A stretch of DNA of 64,000 nt. It comes from Sulfitobacter indolifex. GTDB lineage: Bacteria; Pseudomonadota; Alphaproteobacteria; Rhodobacterales; Rhodobacteraceae. Made by a program: the position numbers and the translations under genes. The stretch spans positions 2,790,001 through 2,854,000 of the forward strand of contig NZ_CP084951.1 of the NCBI RefSeq assembly GCF_022788655.1. The letters run 5' to 3'. Shown here one piece after another: positions 54,710 through 63,403 of this stretch; the first letter of the stretch is position 1, and every line of letters begins with the position of its first letter. The notes beneath the pieces were generated by a model that was not told where the DNA came from, did not search any database, and saw only the letters and a list, made by a program, of their open reading frames with translations.

Positions 54710-55806
54710 TGCCCCACCCTCCTCGCGCCCGCGATCTTGGCCTGCCGGTTAGCGGCACGTCCGGAACTTACAACGCAATCACGGATGTGCCCGGTGTCAC
54801 CGTGGGCTTCTCAACTGTGATTGAAGAGGCTGTACCGGGGCGGCATCGCGGGCTCTGCACCGGGGTCAGCGCGATCCTCCCGCGCGGGACCAGCGGAGAG
54901 ATCACGCCGGTCTGGGCGGGGGTGCATTCCTTCAACGGCAACGGCGAATTGACCGGCGGCCACCACATCGCCGATCTAGGGTGGTTCATGGGGCCGGTGA
55001 TGCTGACCAACAGCCACAGTGTCGGCATGGTCAGCCATGCCACGGTGGGCTGGATGATTGACCGCTATGCCGATGTGTTTGAGCGCGATCACATGTGGTG
55101 TCTGCCCGTGGTGGGGGAGACCTATGACGGGGTGCTGAATGACATCAACGCACGGGGCGTAACCGAAGCTCACGCGCGGGCTGCGCTTGATCATGCCGCG
55201 CCCGGGCCTGTGGCCGAGGGCAATGTCGGCGGCGGGGCCGGGATGATCGCCTATGAGTTTAAGGGCGGGACTGGCACCGCCTCGCGCCGCATTACAGTGG
55301 CCGGGGCGGCATATACGCTTGGTGTTATGGTGCAGGCCAATCACGGGACGCGCGCGGCCTTTGAGGTGGCGGGCGTGCCAGTGGGGCGGGAGATGACCGA
55401 AGATTTGGTCTACCCGTCCGAGATGGGCTCGATCATCGTGGTAATCGCCACCGACGCGCCGTTACTCCCGCATCAACTGAACCGGCTCGCCCGGCGCGGT
55501 GGCATCGGGATTGGACGCAACGGGACCACGGGCGGGCATAACTCAGGCGATATCTTTCTCGCCTTCAGCACTGCCAATCCGCAAGCAAACCCTTGGCACA
55601 CGCCGGATGTAATGACGCTGGCGGCGTTGAAGGACAGTCATCTTGACTACTTCTATACCGCCGCAGTGCAGGCGACTGAGGAAGCCGTGCTGAACGCGAT
55701 GGTCGCCGCCGAGGACCGTGTGGCGGTGAAGCCTGCCGGCAAACTTGTACGCGCTATCGACCATGAGAGGCTGCGCGCTGTCATGGTCGCCGCGCGCGCC
55801 ATCTGA
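54709..55806 (+). CDS. P1 family peptidase (DmpA/BapA-like aminopeptidase)
   Basis: 365-residue Ntn-type hydrolase. Related enzymes (DmpA, BapA) cut themselves just before a serine that becomes the N-terminal nucleophile; here that is Ser279 in GTTGGHNSGDIFLAFST, with expected cleavage Asn278-Ser279. Other family features: DVPGVTVGFSTV, GNVGGGAGMIAYEFKGGTG and IVVIATDAPLLPHQLNRLA. Known members release D-Ala or beta-amino acid N-termini, which makes non-standard peptides plausible substrates. No signal peptide, so cytoplasmic. Confidence 0.92.
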   Translation: MPHPPRARDLGLPVSGTSGTYNAITDVPGVTVGFSTVIEEAVPGRHRGLCTGVSAILPRGTSGEITPVWAGVHSFNGNGELTGGHHIADLGWFMGPVMLTNSHSVGMVSHATVGWMIDRYADVFERDHMWCLPVVGETYDGVLNDINARGVTEAHARAALDHAAPGPVAEGNVGGGAGMIAYEFKGGTGTASRRITVAGAAYTLGVMVQANHGTRAAFEVAGVPVGREMTEDLVYPSEMGSIIVVIATDAPLLPHQLNRLARRGGIGIGRNGTTGGHNSGDIFLAFSTANPQANPWHTPDVMTLAALKDSHLDYFYTAAVQATEEAVLNAMVAAEDRVAVKPAGKLVRAIDHERLRAVMVAARAI

Positions 55807-55817
55807 AAGGAACTTCC

Positions 55818-56900
55818 ATGGATATCATCGATTGCATCGGCAGTCCGCGCACCCGCGGCGAAGTTCATGGCGAGGTGCTGCGCAAACGGATCGCCACGGC
55901 GCTGGAGAATTGGGAGGCTGCGACAATGGCGGGGCTGGGGCCGCGCGCGCCTGCGGATTTTGATGGCTACTGCGACGACTTCCTCTCCGGCACCGCCTTG
56001 CTGCAACGCGCTGAGGCGGTGACACCCGATTTGATGGCTGAGTTGCGCGGCATCGCGATCGGCGCGGGCCAAAGCTTTGCTCGGATGGCGGTCTATAACC
56101 TAATGGATGAGCAATGGTGGTATGACGCCGCCCCGAAGGCACCGCCGCCGGGCTGCAGCCTCATCGCGCAGCGCGTGCCGGGTGGGCATGTGCTGGCTCA
56201 AAATATGGACCTTCCTGCGCATATGGAGGGCTCACAGGTGGCCCTGCGCCTTGGCGGGCCAGACATGCCGGAGACCGTGATGTTAAGCGCCGCCGGGATG
56301 ATCGGGCTGACAGGTGTTAATTCCGCCGGGTTGGCGATTGGCGTGAACACCCTGCTGATGTTGGCGCATGTCGCTGACGGCCTGCCGGTTGCCTTTGCCG
56401 TCCGACATGCCCTCGGCGCACGCAACAGGGCAACGGCACAAAGACGCTTGGCCGAGGTGGGGCACGCCAGCGGACAGCATTACGCAATCGCCACGCGGGA
56501 GGGGATCACATCGCTCGAATGTTCCGCAAGAACCTGCTCGGCGCTGCCCATACCGGACAACGGCAGGCTATTGCACACCAATCACCCCCTGATCAGTTCG
56601 GACATCGACACAACCGCACTGGCGCGCCTAGGTGCGACCGGCTTTACAAAAAGCTCGGCCAATCGCCTGAGTTGGTTGAAGACCCGGCAAGACGGGCTGA
56701 CAACCGCAGAGGAGGTCAGAACGCTATTTAACGACGCGGACGCGCCGATCTGTATGCGTGCGAAAACCCATGGAGGGTCCAGCACCTTTGCCACCGTCCT
56801 TTACAGCATGACCGACAGCATCAATATCCGTATGCGTCAGGGCATAGCGGAAAGTGCGCCCTGGCAGGAGTTCAATTTTCTGGAAGACGCGGGCGCATAA
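55818..56900 (+). CDS. C45 family autoproteolytic acyltransferase/hydrolase
   Basis: 360-residue relative of isopenicillin-N acyltransferase. Expected autocleavage Gly112-Cys113 in PPPGCSLIAQ frees the nucleophile Cys113; GHVLAQNMDLPAHMEG carries the conserved Asn-x-Asp region. Later GLTGVNSAGLAIGVNTL and CSARTCSALP; C-terminal GSSTFATVLYSMTD. Likely cleaves or transfers an acyl amide. ATG 55818 follows AAAGGAAC. Last gene of the operon; no signal peptide. Confidence 0.9.
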   Translation: MDIIDCIGSPRTRGEVHGEVLRKRIATALENWEAATMAGLGPRAPADFDGYCDDFLSGTALLQRAEAVTPDLMAELRGIAIGAGQSFARMAVYNLMDEQWWYDAAPKAPPPGCSLIAQRVPGGHVLAQNMDLPAHMEGSQVALRLGGPDMPETVMLSAAGMIGLTGVNSAGLAIGVNTLLMLAHVADGLPVAFAVRHALGARNRATAQRRLAEVGHASGQHYAIATREGITSLECSARTCSALPIPDNGRLLHTNHPLISSDIDTTALARLGATGFTKSSANRLSWLKTRQDGLTTAEEVRTLFNDADAPICMRAKTHGGSSTFATVLYSMTDSINIRMRQGIAESAPWQEFNFLEDAGA

Positions 56901-57083
56901 CGATCAGACGCGTTTACGGCGCTCTGGGAGTCATTTCAATTTATTAGAAGCACGACACAACTCAGGGCGAACCCAACAAAACCGCCACGCGCGATCATCT
57001 CGTGGTTTGTGACCTTACTGTCGATACTGCACAGTATCTTTCTGAATCAAATACTGACGGCATGAATGATTAGATCGACTATA

Positions 57084-57102
57084 GAACGTATAAGATACGT
57101 TC
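57084..57102. promoter_or_regulatory. Inverted repeat GAACGTA-N5-TACGTTC
   Basis: 7-bp perfect arms in the 236-base AT-rich gap between the two convergent operons. Not followed by a T-run on either strand. Could be an operator relic or a weak bidirectional terminator stem. Confidence 0.3.
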
Positions 57103-57136
57103 CATTTCATTCCCTCCGCCTTTATTCCTCGCTTAA

Positions 57137-57907
57137 CTAAACCCCTTTAATCGCACCCCCATCGATCCGAATACGCGACCCCGTCACATAACTCGCGCGG
57201 GTAGAGGCCAGGAACGTTACCACGTCGGCGAACTCCTCGGGCTTGCCATATCGCCCTGCGGGAATTGCGGCGCGGGACTTTGCGGCGACCTCGGCCACAT
57301 CGCTGTCAGTGCGTTTGGCGGCTGCGGCATCGAGTTCGTCGACACGTTGGGTATGGATGCGCCCGGGCATCACCACATTGACCGTGATACCATCACCTGC
57401 AACTTCGCTCGCCAAGGTCTTTGACCAGCCAACCACTGCCGAGCGGATACCGTTGCTGAGTGCGAGATTCGGGATCGGTTGCTCAACACCTGATGAGGTG
57501 ATCGAAATGATCCGGCCCCAGCCCTTCTCTTTCATAGCGGGCAACAGCCGCGTATTGAGGTGGAATAGATTTGCAGCCATCGCCTCAAAATGCGCGAGCC
57601 ATTGGCCGCGCTCTGCGGCCTGCGCTGATCCCGGAGGCGGGCCGCCGCCGTTGTTAACGATGATATCCGCGCCACCCTCGGAAAGCAGGCTGTCGGCCAA
57701 GGCGTCCACCTGCGCGAGGTCCGACAGGTCGCATTCAACCGGGCGCACATTTTCTATGCCTTTGGCCCAAGCTTCAATCTTGTCACGGCTGCGCGCCGCG
57801 GCGAAAACGGTGACGCCCTCGGCGGCAAGCGATTTCGCAATCGCCATGCCAAGGCCACGGCTGGCCCCCAGAACAAGTGCGCATTTGCCAGTGATTTCCA
57901 GATCCAT
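57137..57907 (-). CDS. Atypical short-chain dehydrogenase/reductase
   Basis: 256-residue Rossmann protein. Cofactor loop LVLGASRGLGMAIAKSLA (about 12-29) and NNGGGPPPGS replacing the usual NNAG. At the active site, where SDRs have Ser-x12-Tyr-x3-Lys, it reads SSGVEQPIPNLALSNGIRSA: the tyrosine and lysine positions are serine and arginine. The C-terminal TGSRIRIDGGAIKG is normal. Activity may be altered or lost. Starts at the base where the DapA-like gene stops; last gene of the minus operon. Confidence 0.9.
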   Translation of the reverse strand: MDLEITGKCALVLGASRGLGMAIAKSLAAEGVTVFAAARSRDKIEAWAKGIENVRPVECDLSDLAQVDALADSLLSEGGADIIVNNGGGPPPGSAQAAERGQWLAHFEAMAANLFHLNTRLLPAMKEKGWGRIISITSSGVEQPIPNLALSNGIRSAVVGWSKTLASEVAGDGITVNVVMPGRIHTQRVDELDAAAAKRTDSDVAEVAAKSRAAIPAGRYGKPEEFADVVTFLASTRASYVTGSRIRIDGGAIKGV

Positions 57908-58830
57908 CAGTTCAATTCCTTTAGTCGTTTTTCTTGCCGTGCGATCAGTCGGTCGACCTCGGCACGGGTGGCATCGGTCAACGGCGCGCCGGGGCGGCGC
58001 TGCGCGTCGTGGGCGATGATGCCCCGCTTCGCGAGCGTGTATTTGCGGATCGCCAGCCCCAGACCGGGCTGCTGCTCGAAACGCGCGAGCGGCAGATAGG
58101 CGTCAAAGATGTCCTGCATCCGGTCGATCTCGCCCTTGGTATAGAGAGCCACCACGTCGGCCATCATCTCGGGATAGGCAAAGCCGGTCATCGCCCCATC
58201 GGCCCCGCGGGCCATTTCTTCGGGCAGGAACAGACCTCCATTGCCACAAAGGATCGACAGCGGGCGGGTGAGTACCCCCTCGGCGCGCAGGGCGCTGATC
58301 TTTTCCAGACCGGGCCAATCTTCGTGTTTGAGGCAGACACAAGTGGGCAGATCATTGACGATCCGCGCAATCACTTTGGGCGCGATCTGAACGCCGGTAA
58401 CCAGCGGGAAATCCTGAAGAACAAAGGGCACATCGCCAAGCAGTTCGGCGACTTGCGTATAGTAGTTCACAATCTGATCGTCGGTGCGCAGGCTGCCCGG
58501 CGGGGCGACCATCACGCCAGCCGCGCCCAGCTCCATTACCGCGCGGGTGAGCGTATCGATCTGCGCGAAGCCGGGCGCGGAGACGCCGACAACCACCGGC
58601 ACACGCCCCCCCACGCGGGCCAATATACGCGCCACGACCTCGCGGGATTCCTCGACCGTGAGCTTGGGTGCTTCGCCCATCATGCCTAGAACAGTGAGCC
58701 CCGTGGCTCCGGCCTCAAGATAGAAGTCGACCATCCGGTCGCAGCTTTCCATGTCGATCCGGCCATCGGGGTGGAAGGGGGTGACGGCAATGACAAAGAC
58801 GCCCTTAGCGTCTGCTGTGAGTGCGGACAT
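57907..58830 (-). CDS. Dihydrodipicolinate synthase-like (DapA family) aldolase
   Basis: 307-residue (beta/alpha)8 Schiff-base lyase. Lys168 (CVCLKHEDWPG) is the Schiff-base lysine. The tyrosine of the DapA YNxP motif is replaced: the segment is FVLQDFPLVTG with Gln139. So it is unlikely to make dihydrodipicolinate and more likely cleaves or condenses another 2-oxo acid. GMMGEAPKLTVEES stands in for the GTTGE phosphate/carboxylate loop. Sits between the racemase (8-base gap) and the SDR in one operon. Confidence 0.9.
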   Translation of the reverse strand: MSALTADAKGVFVIAVTPFHPDGRIDMESCDRMVDFYLEAGATGLTVLGMMGEAPKLTVEESREVVARILARVGGRVPVVVGVSAPGFAQIDTLTRAVMELGAAGVMVAPPGSLRTDDQIVNYYTQVAELLGDVPFVLQDFPLVTGVQIAPKVIARIVNDLPTCVCLKHEDWPGLEKISALRAEGVLTRPLSILCGNGGLFLPEEMARGADGAMTGFAYPEMMADVVALYTKGEIDRMQDIFDAYLPLARFEQQPGLGLAIRKYTLAKRGIIAHDAQRRPGAPLTDATRAEVDRLIARQEKRLKELN

Positions 58831-58838
58831 GTTCTCTC

Positions 58839-59498
58839 CTATCGTGTCTGTTGTAAGGCGACCCGGCCAATGGCCATGGCCGTCGCGGCTTGGCAGGGTT
58901 CAACCACGGGAATGCCAAGCTGTGTTTCAAGGTCGCTGCGAAAGGCGGTCATGCCAGCGCAGCCGAGGATCAGAACATCGGCACCGGCCCCATCGCGCAG
59001 GCTGGTGCCGACAGTCTTGAGCCGCTCGAAGGTGCGGGTCTCATCGGCCAATTCCAGCACGCCCAGTTCCAGCGGTTCATCACCCGCCAGCCGGTCCATC
59101 ACGCCCATGGCACCGAAATACCGCATGTGACGGGGGATCGAGCGGCGCAGGATCGACAGGATGCCGAACCGTTGGCCAAGGGTCATGGCCGTCAGCACCG
59201 CGGCCTCGGCAATGCCAAGCACAGGGCGGCTCGATTGCTCGCGAAGGGCGGCAAGCCCGGGGTCAGAGAAACAAGCGACGACAAAGGCGCTGGCCTGATT
59301 TTCCAACGCGGCACAATGCGCGAGCATGGGCCCCACGACGCCATCAACATGCGCCTGCGTTTCGATCCCCGGCGGGCCTTCGGCCAGTGTGCGGGCGGTG
59401 ATCGGCACAGGGCTGGCGGCGCGCATCGGATCAATTGCGCGGTCGATGCCTTGTGTCACATGTTGACTGCTGTTGGGGTTGATGATGTAGATCGTCAT
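58839..59498 (-). CDS. Aspartate/glutamate/hydantoin racemase family protein
   Basis: 219-residue cofactor-independent racemase. The N-terminal IYIINPNSSQHVTQGID is typical of hydantoin racemases. The two catalytic cysteines are Cys76 (VVACFSDPGL) and Cys180 (LILGCAGMTAF), both present, so a two-base mechanism is possible. ATG 59498 overlaps the stop of the amidohydrolase by four bases; the frame extends to 59522. Its place beside an amidohydrolase resembles hydantoin-utilisation clusters. Confidence 0.9.
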   Translation of the reverse strand: MTIYIINPNSSQHVTQGIDRAIDPMRAASPVPITARTLAEGPPGIETQAHVDGVVGPMLAHCAALENQASAFVVACFSDPGLAALREQSSRPVLGIAEAAVLTAMTLGQRFGILSILRRSIPRHMRYFGAMGVMDRLAGDEPLELGVLELADETRTFERLKTVGTSLRDGAGADVLILGCAGMTAFRSDLETQLGIPVVEPCQAATAMAIGRVALQQTR

Positions 59499-60940
59499 AG
59501 CTGGCTTTCCTTCCGGCCCCAAAAATCAGAAGGCAGCGCAAGATCCTGCGCGCTGCCCATCCGCTCGACCATCAACGCGGCCTCTGCGGCGGCATCGCGT
59601 AGCACTTCAGCCTCATCCAGCCGGGTGGCGCGGGCATCGCGCAGCACCATTTCGCCGCCGACCATGACGTTGCTCACATCATTACCATTGGCAAAGCAGA
59701 CCAGCCGATGCGCAGGCATATTGCCCGGCTGTAGATGGGGTCGCGCAAGGTCAAGCGTAACGATATCCGCAGCCTTGCCGACTTCCAAAGACCCGATGCG
59801 CTCGTCCATCCCGAGCGCTTTGGCCCCGTCGATGGTACACATCTCTAGCACTCTGCCGATGGGCAGCACATCGGCGTCACGGAAGTGCCGACGGTGGTAG
59901 TGCATCGCCTGCTGCATGTGCCGAAACATATCGCCTGAGCGATCCGGTGCCGTGGCATCAGACCCAAGCACCACACAAACGCCAATCTCCATCATTTCAG
60001 TCGCCGGGCAGCGGCCTGCGATCGATGCATTGGCCGAGGGGTTATGCGCGATTTTGGTATCGGTTTCTGCCGCCAGAGCGATCTCATCGTCATGCAGATC
60101 AATGCAATGTGACAGCAGAGCGTCGGGCCCCAAAAGCCCAAGCGCCTGCGCCCGGCGGATGGAGCCCCGCCAATGGCCGTCCTGGGTAAAGATCAGCCCC
60201 TTGTCGCGCGCATAGGCGCGCACGGCGCGGCTTTGGTCGCAGGCGTCGGCATAGTCTTGGGCCGCCATATCGCGCTCATGTTCATCGCGCAGCACGGGGT
60301 AGAGCATGGCGATGTTGATCCGGCCCGCATGGGTGTTGTGCCAATCGTCGGCCACGGCTTTGCTTGTGTCGAACTGCTGCGCGAAGCTGACCGAATAGGG
60401 CCGCCGGTTGCCGCTCTCCCAATCTGCATAGGTCAGCGGATGCGGTGCGCGCGTGGGGCCGATGGCGACGACCGAGCGGGTGCCGACCTCAAGCACGCCG
60501 CGACAATGCGCGGCGGCATAATCGGGATGGTCGCTGCGCATGATCGTATCGCCACCGCCTAGCAGCGAAACCCCTGTGGTCACGCCAAAGCGCAACCGCT
60601 CCAACGCGGCCAGCCGCGCCTCGGCGTGCCAAAATTCGGGGGGCGAGACTTGTGTATAGACCTCGCCGCAGATCGCCTCCCACCGGTCGCCGCCATGCAT
60701 CCCCATCGTTTTGATCAACCCGTGACCCGCATGGGCGTGGACATCGATTAGCCCGGGAAAGACAACATGGCCGGTGGCGTCGATCACCTCCGCCGCCTGC
60801 ACCTGTTCGCCCAGTTCCGCCGCAGTGCCGATGGCGGTGATGATGCCATCCGATACGGCCACTGCGCCGTTCTCAATCACCCGGCGCGCCGGGTCCATCG
60901 TGATGACGGCGCCGCCGGTCAGAAGCGTATCAGCCTGCAT
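59495..60940 (-). CDS. Amidohydrolase (ATZ/TRZ-like) with altered metal site
   Basis: 481-residue barrel hydrolase of the cytosine deaminase/chlorohydrolase superfamily. The first HxH is intact (FPGLIDVHAHAGHG), as are the later histidine (LLSHCIDLHDDE), IAHNPSANASIAG, and the catalytic aspartate (VLGSDATAPDRSGDM). The usual HxxE or HVG after strand 5 is replaced by GLIFTQDGHWRG, so a metal ligand and a general base may have moved. It would hydrolyse a cyclic amide, ureide or aminated ring. Overlaps the binding-protein gene upstream by 11 bases. Confidence 0.88.
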   Translation of the reverse strand: MQADTLLTGGAVITMDPARRVIENGAVAVSDGIITAIGTAAELGEQVQAAEVIDATGHVVFPGLIDVHAHAGHGLIKTMGMHGGDRWEAICGEVYTQVSPPEFWHAEARLAALERLRFGVTTGVSLLGGGDTIMRSDHPDYAAAHCRGVLEVGTRSVVAIGPTRAPHPLTYADWESGNRRPYSVSFAQQFDTSKAVADDWHNTHAGRINIAMLYPVLRDEHERDMAAQDYADACDQSRAVRAYARDKGLIFTQDGHWRGSIRRAQALGLLGPDALLSHCIDLHDDEIALAAETDTKIAHNPSANASIAGRCPATEMMEIGVCVVLGSDATAPDRSGDMFRHMQQAMHYHRRHFRDADVLPIGRVLEMCTIDGAKALGMDERIGSLEVGKAADIVTLDLARPHLQPGNMPAHRLVCFANGNDVSNVMVGGEMVLRDARATRLDEAEVLRDAAAEAALMVERMGSAQDLALPSDFWGRKESQL

Positions 60941-62372
60941 GGGTGGTCTCCTCCAACAAAGGCAGTTGCGTCACATCAATCACCCCATCGGCAGGCATGG
61001 CGAAACCCGGATGCGTCCCCGCGATCCCGATCACCCGCAACGGATTGTAAAGCGTGAGCCAGGCCGGGTCGTCTTGCAGCAGCGCATAGGCTTGCCGCCA
61101 GATCTCGGCCCGGGCGGCGCGGTTGGTCGTGACGCGGCCCTCGTCGATCAGCGCCTCGATCTGCGGGTTGGCATAGCCCTGCCACCAAGACCCGGCGACA
61201 CGGCTGTCGATCTTCTCAAAGAGCACGCGGTAGGTGCTCATCGGGCTGCTATCAAAGACACATAGGTCGCGTATTTCTTTGCGGCGGACCATATGGGCAT
61301 AGTCTTCGCGTTCGGGGTGGGTATGGACGTCGAGCGCGATGTCCACCTCGGCAAGCTGCGCAGCCAGCGCCGCGGTAAGCCGTTCGGCCTCATCCGGCAG
61401 ACGTGTGGGGCAATCCACCTCAAGCGTCACGCCACCGCCATGCCCGGCCTCAGCCAGCAGCGCGCGCGCTGTCTCACGGTCCATCTGCGCGCCCTGCCCC
61501 ATGCCTGCGCCAAAATGGTTCGGGCTGACAAAGCCACGCAGGGGCCGGGCCGCGCCCTGCATGACCGTCTCGACAAGGGCCTCGCGGTCGACGGCAAGGC
61601 TTAGCGCGCGGCGAACGCGGGCATCCGCCAGCGGCCCGCGCGCGGCGTTGAGCAGATAGATGATCGCCACGGGAGAGAGAAACTCATGCCGCATGGTGCC
61701 GAGTGCGCGTGAGGCGCCGAAGTCCAACCCATTGGCGACCTGAACCGCGCCCTCCGCCAGCATCGCCTGACGTCGCGCTGCATCTGGCTCCAACAGCCAG
61801 GTGATCTCGGCATTGGCGGGGGTGCCGGAAAAATGCCCCGCGACGCGGGTGGCGCTAATGCGTTCTGGCGAGATCTGCGTGATCCGGTAAGGGCCGCTGC
61901 CGATCTGCGCGCTGTGATCGCCCGTATCCAGCGCGGCAAGACCCGAGGGCGCGACGATAAAGCCCTGCTCCAGCACATCCAGAAGATCGGCCATCGGCGC
62001 GGTCAGCGTGACGCGAAGCCGCGTTGGGTCCAGCACCTCTAGCTTTGCCTCGCCCAAAAACTGCCGCCAGACGGCGGGCGCGCCTAAGGTATAGCCCTTG
62101 TCCTCCCGTGCCATGCGCTCAAGCGAGGCAGCCACAGCAGCAGCATCGCAGGGCGTTCCATCGTGGAACTGCACGTCCGGCTCTAGCGAGAAAGTCCAAA
62201 CCTTCGCATCCTCCGACACCTCCCAAGACCGCGCCAGCGCCGGGACAAAGCCCTGCCCCTCGCGTTTCACCAGCGTGTCATAGACCGCGTGCAACACCGT
62301 CAACTCATCCGTCGCATCGGTGCAGTCATGCGGGTCATGCAACCCCAGCCGTGCCTGTGCGATAATGGTCAT
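60930..62372 (-). CDS. Oligopeptide-type substrate-binding protein lacking a signal peptide
   Basis: 480-residue SBP_bac_5 protein: ALARSWEVSEDAKVWTFSLE, VQFHDGTPCDAAAVAASLER, GSGPYRITQISPE, and ADARVRRALSLAVDREAL. The N-terminus MTIIAQARLGLHDPHDCTD begins directly in the fold. A stop codon lies a few codons upstream in frame and the ATG overlaps the ATPase stop (ATGA), so no export signal can be added. Either it acts in the cytoplasm or it reaches the periplasm by another route. Confidence 0.9.
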   Translation of the reverse strand: MTIIAQARLGLHDPHDCTDATDELTVLHAVYDTLVKREGQGFVPALARSWEVSEDAKVWTFSLEPDVQFHDGTPCDAAAVAASLERMAREDKGYTLGAPAVWRQFLGEAKLEVLDPTRLRVTLTAPMADLLDVLEQGFIVAPSGLAALDTGDHSAQIGSGPYRITQISPERISATRVAGHFSGTPANAEITWLLEPDAARRQAMLAEGAVQVANGLDFGASRALGTMRHEFLSPVAIIYLLNAARGPLADARVRRALSLAVDREALVETVMQGAARPLRGFVSPNHFGAGMGQGAQMDRETARALLAEAGHGGGVTLEVDCPTRLPDEAERLTAALAAQLAEVDIALDVHTHPEREDYAHMVRRKEIRDLCVFDSSPMSTYRVLFEKIDSRVAGSWWQGYANPQIEALIDEGRVTTNRAARAEIWRQAYALLQDDPAWLTLYNPLRVIGIAGTHPGFAMPADGVIDVTQLPLLEETTHAG

Positions 62373-63403
62373 GCGACATCCCTTTCCGGCTCATCAATCA
62401 AGTGGCAGGCGACGGTTTGCCCTTCGCCCACATCGCGCAAGGCAGGCCGCTCGGCGGCACAGCGGTCCCATGCAAAGGGGCAGCGGGTGCGGAAACAACA
62501 GCCCGAAGGCAGTGACAGTGCCGAGGGCACCTCGCCTGAAAGCTCAATCTCCTCCTTGTCGCGCTTTTCCTTGATGCTGGGCGCGGCAGAGAGCAGCGCG
62601 CGGGTGTAGGGGTGGCGCGGACGCGAGAAGAGCACGTCGCGCGGGGCGTTCTCCACCATGAAGCCCAAGTACATGACGCCGATTTTATCGGCGATGTGAT
62701 GCACCACCGAGAGGTCATGGCTGATGAAGAGGTAGGCGAGGCCGAATTCATCGCGCAGGTCTTTCATCAGGTTGAGGATCTGCGCCTGAATCGACACATC
62801 CAGCGCCGAGACCGGCTCATCCGCGATGATCAGCCCCGGCGTGACCGACAGCGCGCGGGCGATGCCAATCCGTTGACGCTGCCCGCCCGAGAACTGGTGC
62901 GGATAGCGCCCGGCGTGTTCCGCGTTCAGGCCAACGCGGGCCAGAAGCGCTTCGATCTTCGCCGGAACCTCGCGCCGCTCGGCGGCAGTCGCGGTCTGCT
63001 GAAGCAGAGGTTCGGCCACGATGTCGCGCACCTTTTGGCGCGGGTTGAGCGAGGCATAGGGGTCTTGAAAAATCATCTGCATCTTGGCGCGAACTGGCAA
63101 CATCTGCGCGAAACCATGGTCGGCTACATCTTCGCCGTCGATCCGCAACGCACCGCCAGTGGGTTTGTAAATCCGCGCAATGGTCTTGGCGACGGTCGAT
63201 TTCCCGCAGCCGCTTTCGCCGACCAACGCCATGATCTCTCCGCGGTTGATGCTGAAGCTGACACCGTTCACCGCCCGCACCACCGGACGATCAAGTCGCG
63301 GCCCCTTTTTGCCAAAGCGCAGCCTGTCAAGCACCGAGCCGCCAAGGGAGAAATGCATCTCAAGATTGCGCACCTCGAGCATCGGTGCGGTGGCGTCGGT
63401 CAT
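62369..63403 (-). CDS. Oligopeptide ABC transporter ATP-binding protein (DppF/OppF-like)
   Basis: 344-residue ATPase. Walker A GESGCGKSTVAKT, signature FSGGQRQRIGIARAL, Walker B LIIADEPVSALDVS. The C-terminal oligopeptide-type cluster has CCFRTRCPFAWDRC, cysteines that bind an Fe-S cluster in some relatives. ATG 63403 ([18 protein letters not shown]) starts the fold and overlaps the DppD-like stop by four bases; the longer frame to 63490 is an overlap artefact. Confidence 0.92.
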   Translation of the reverse strand: MTDATAPMLEVRNLEMHFSLGGSVLDRLRFGKKGPRLDRPVVRAVNGVSFSINRGEIMALVGESGCGKSTVAKTIARIYKPTGGALRIDGEDVADHGFAQMLPVRAKMQMIFQDPYASLNPRQKVRDIVAEPLLQQTATAAERREVPAKIEALLARVGLNAEHAGRYPHQFSGGQRQRIGIARALSVTPGLIIADEPVSALDVSIQAQILNLMKDLRDEFGLAYLFISHDLSVVHHIADKIGVMYLGFMVENAPRDVLFSRPRHPYTRALLSAAPSIKEKRDKEEIELSGEVPSALSLPSGCCFRTRCPFAWDRCAAERPALRDVGEGQTVACHLIDEPERDVA

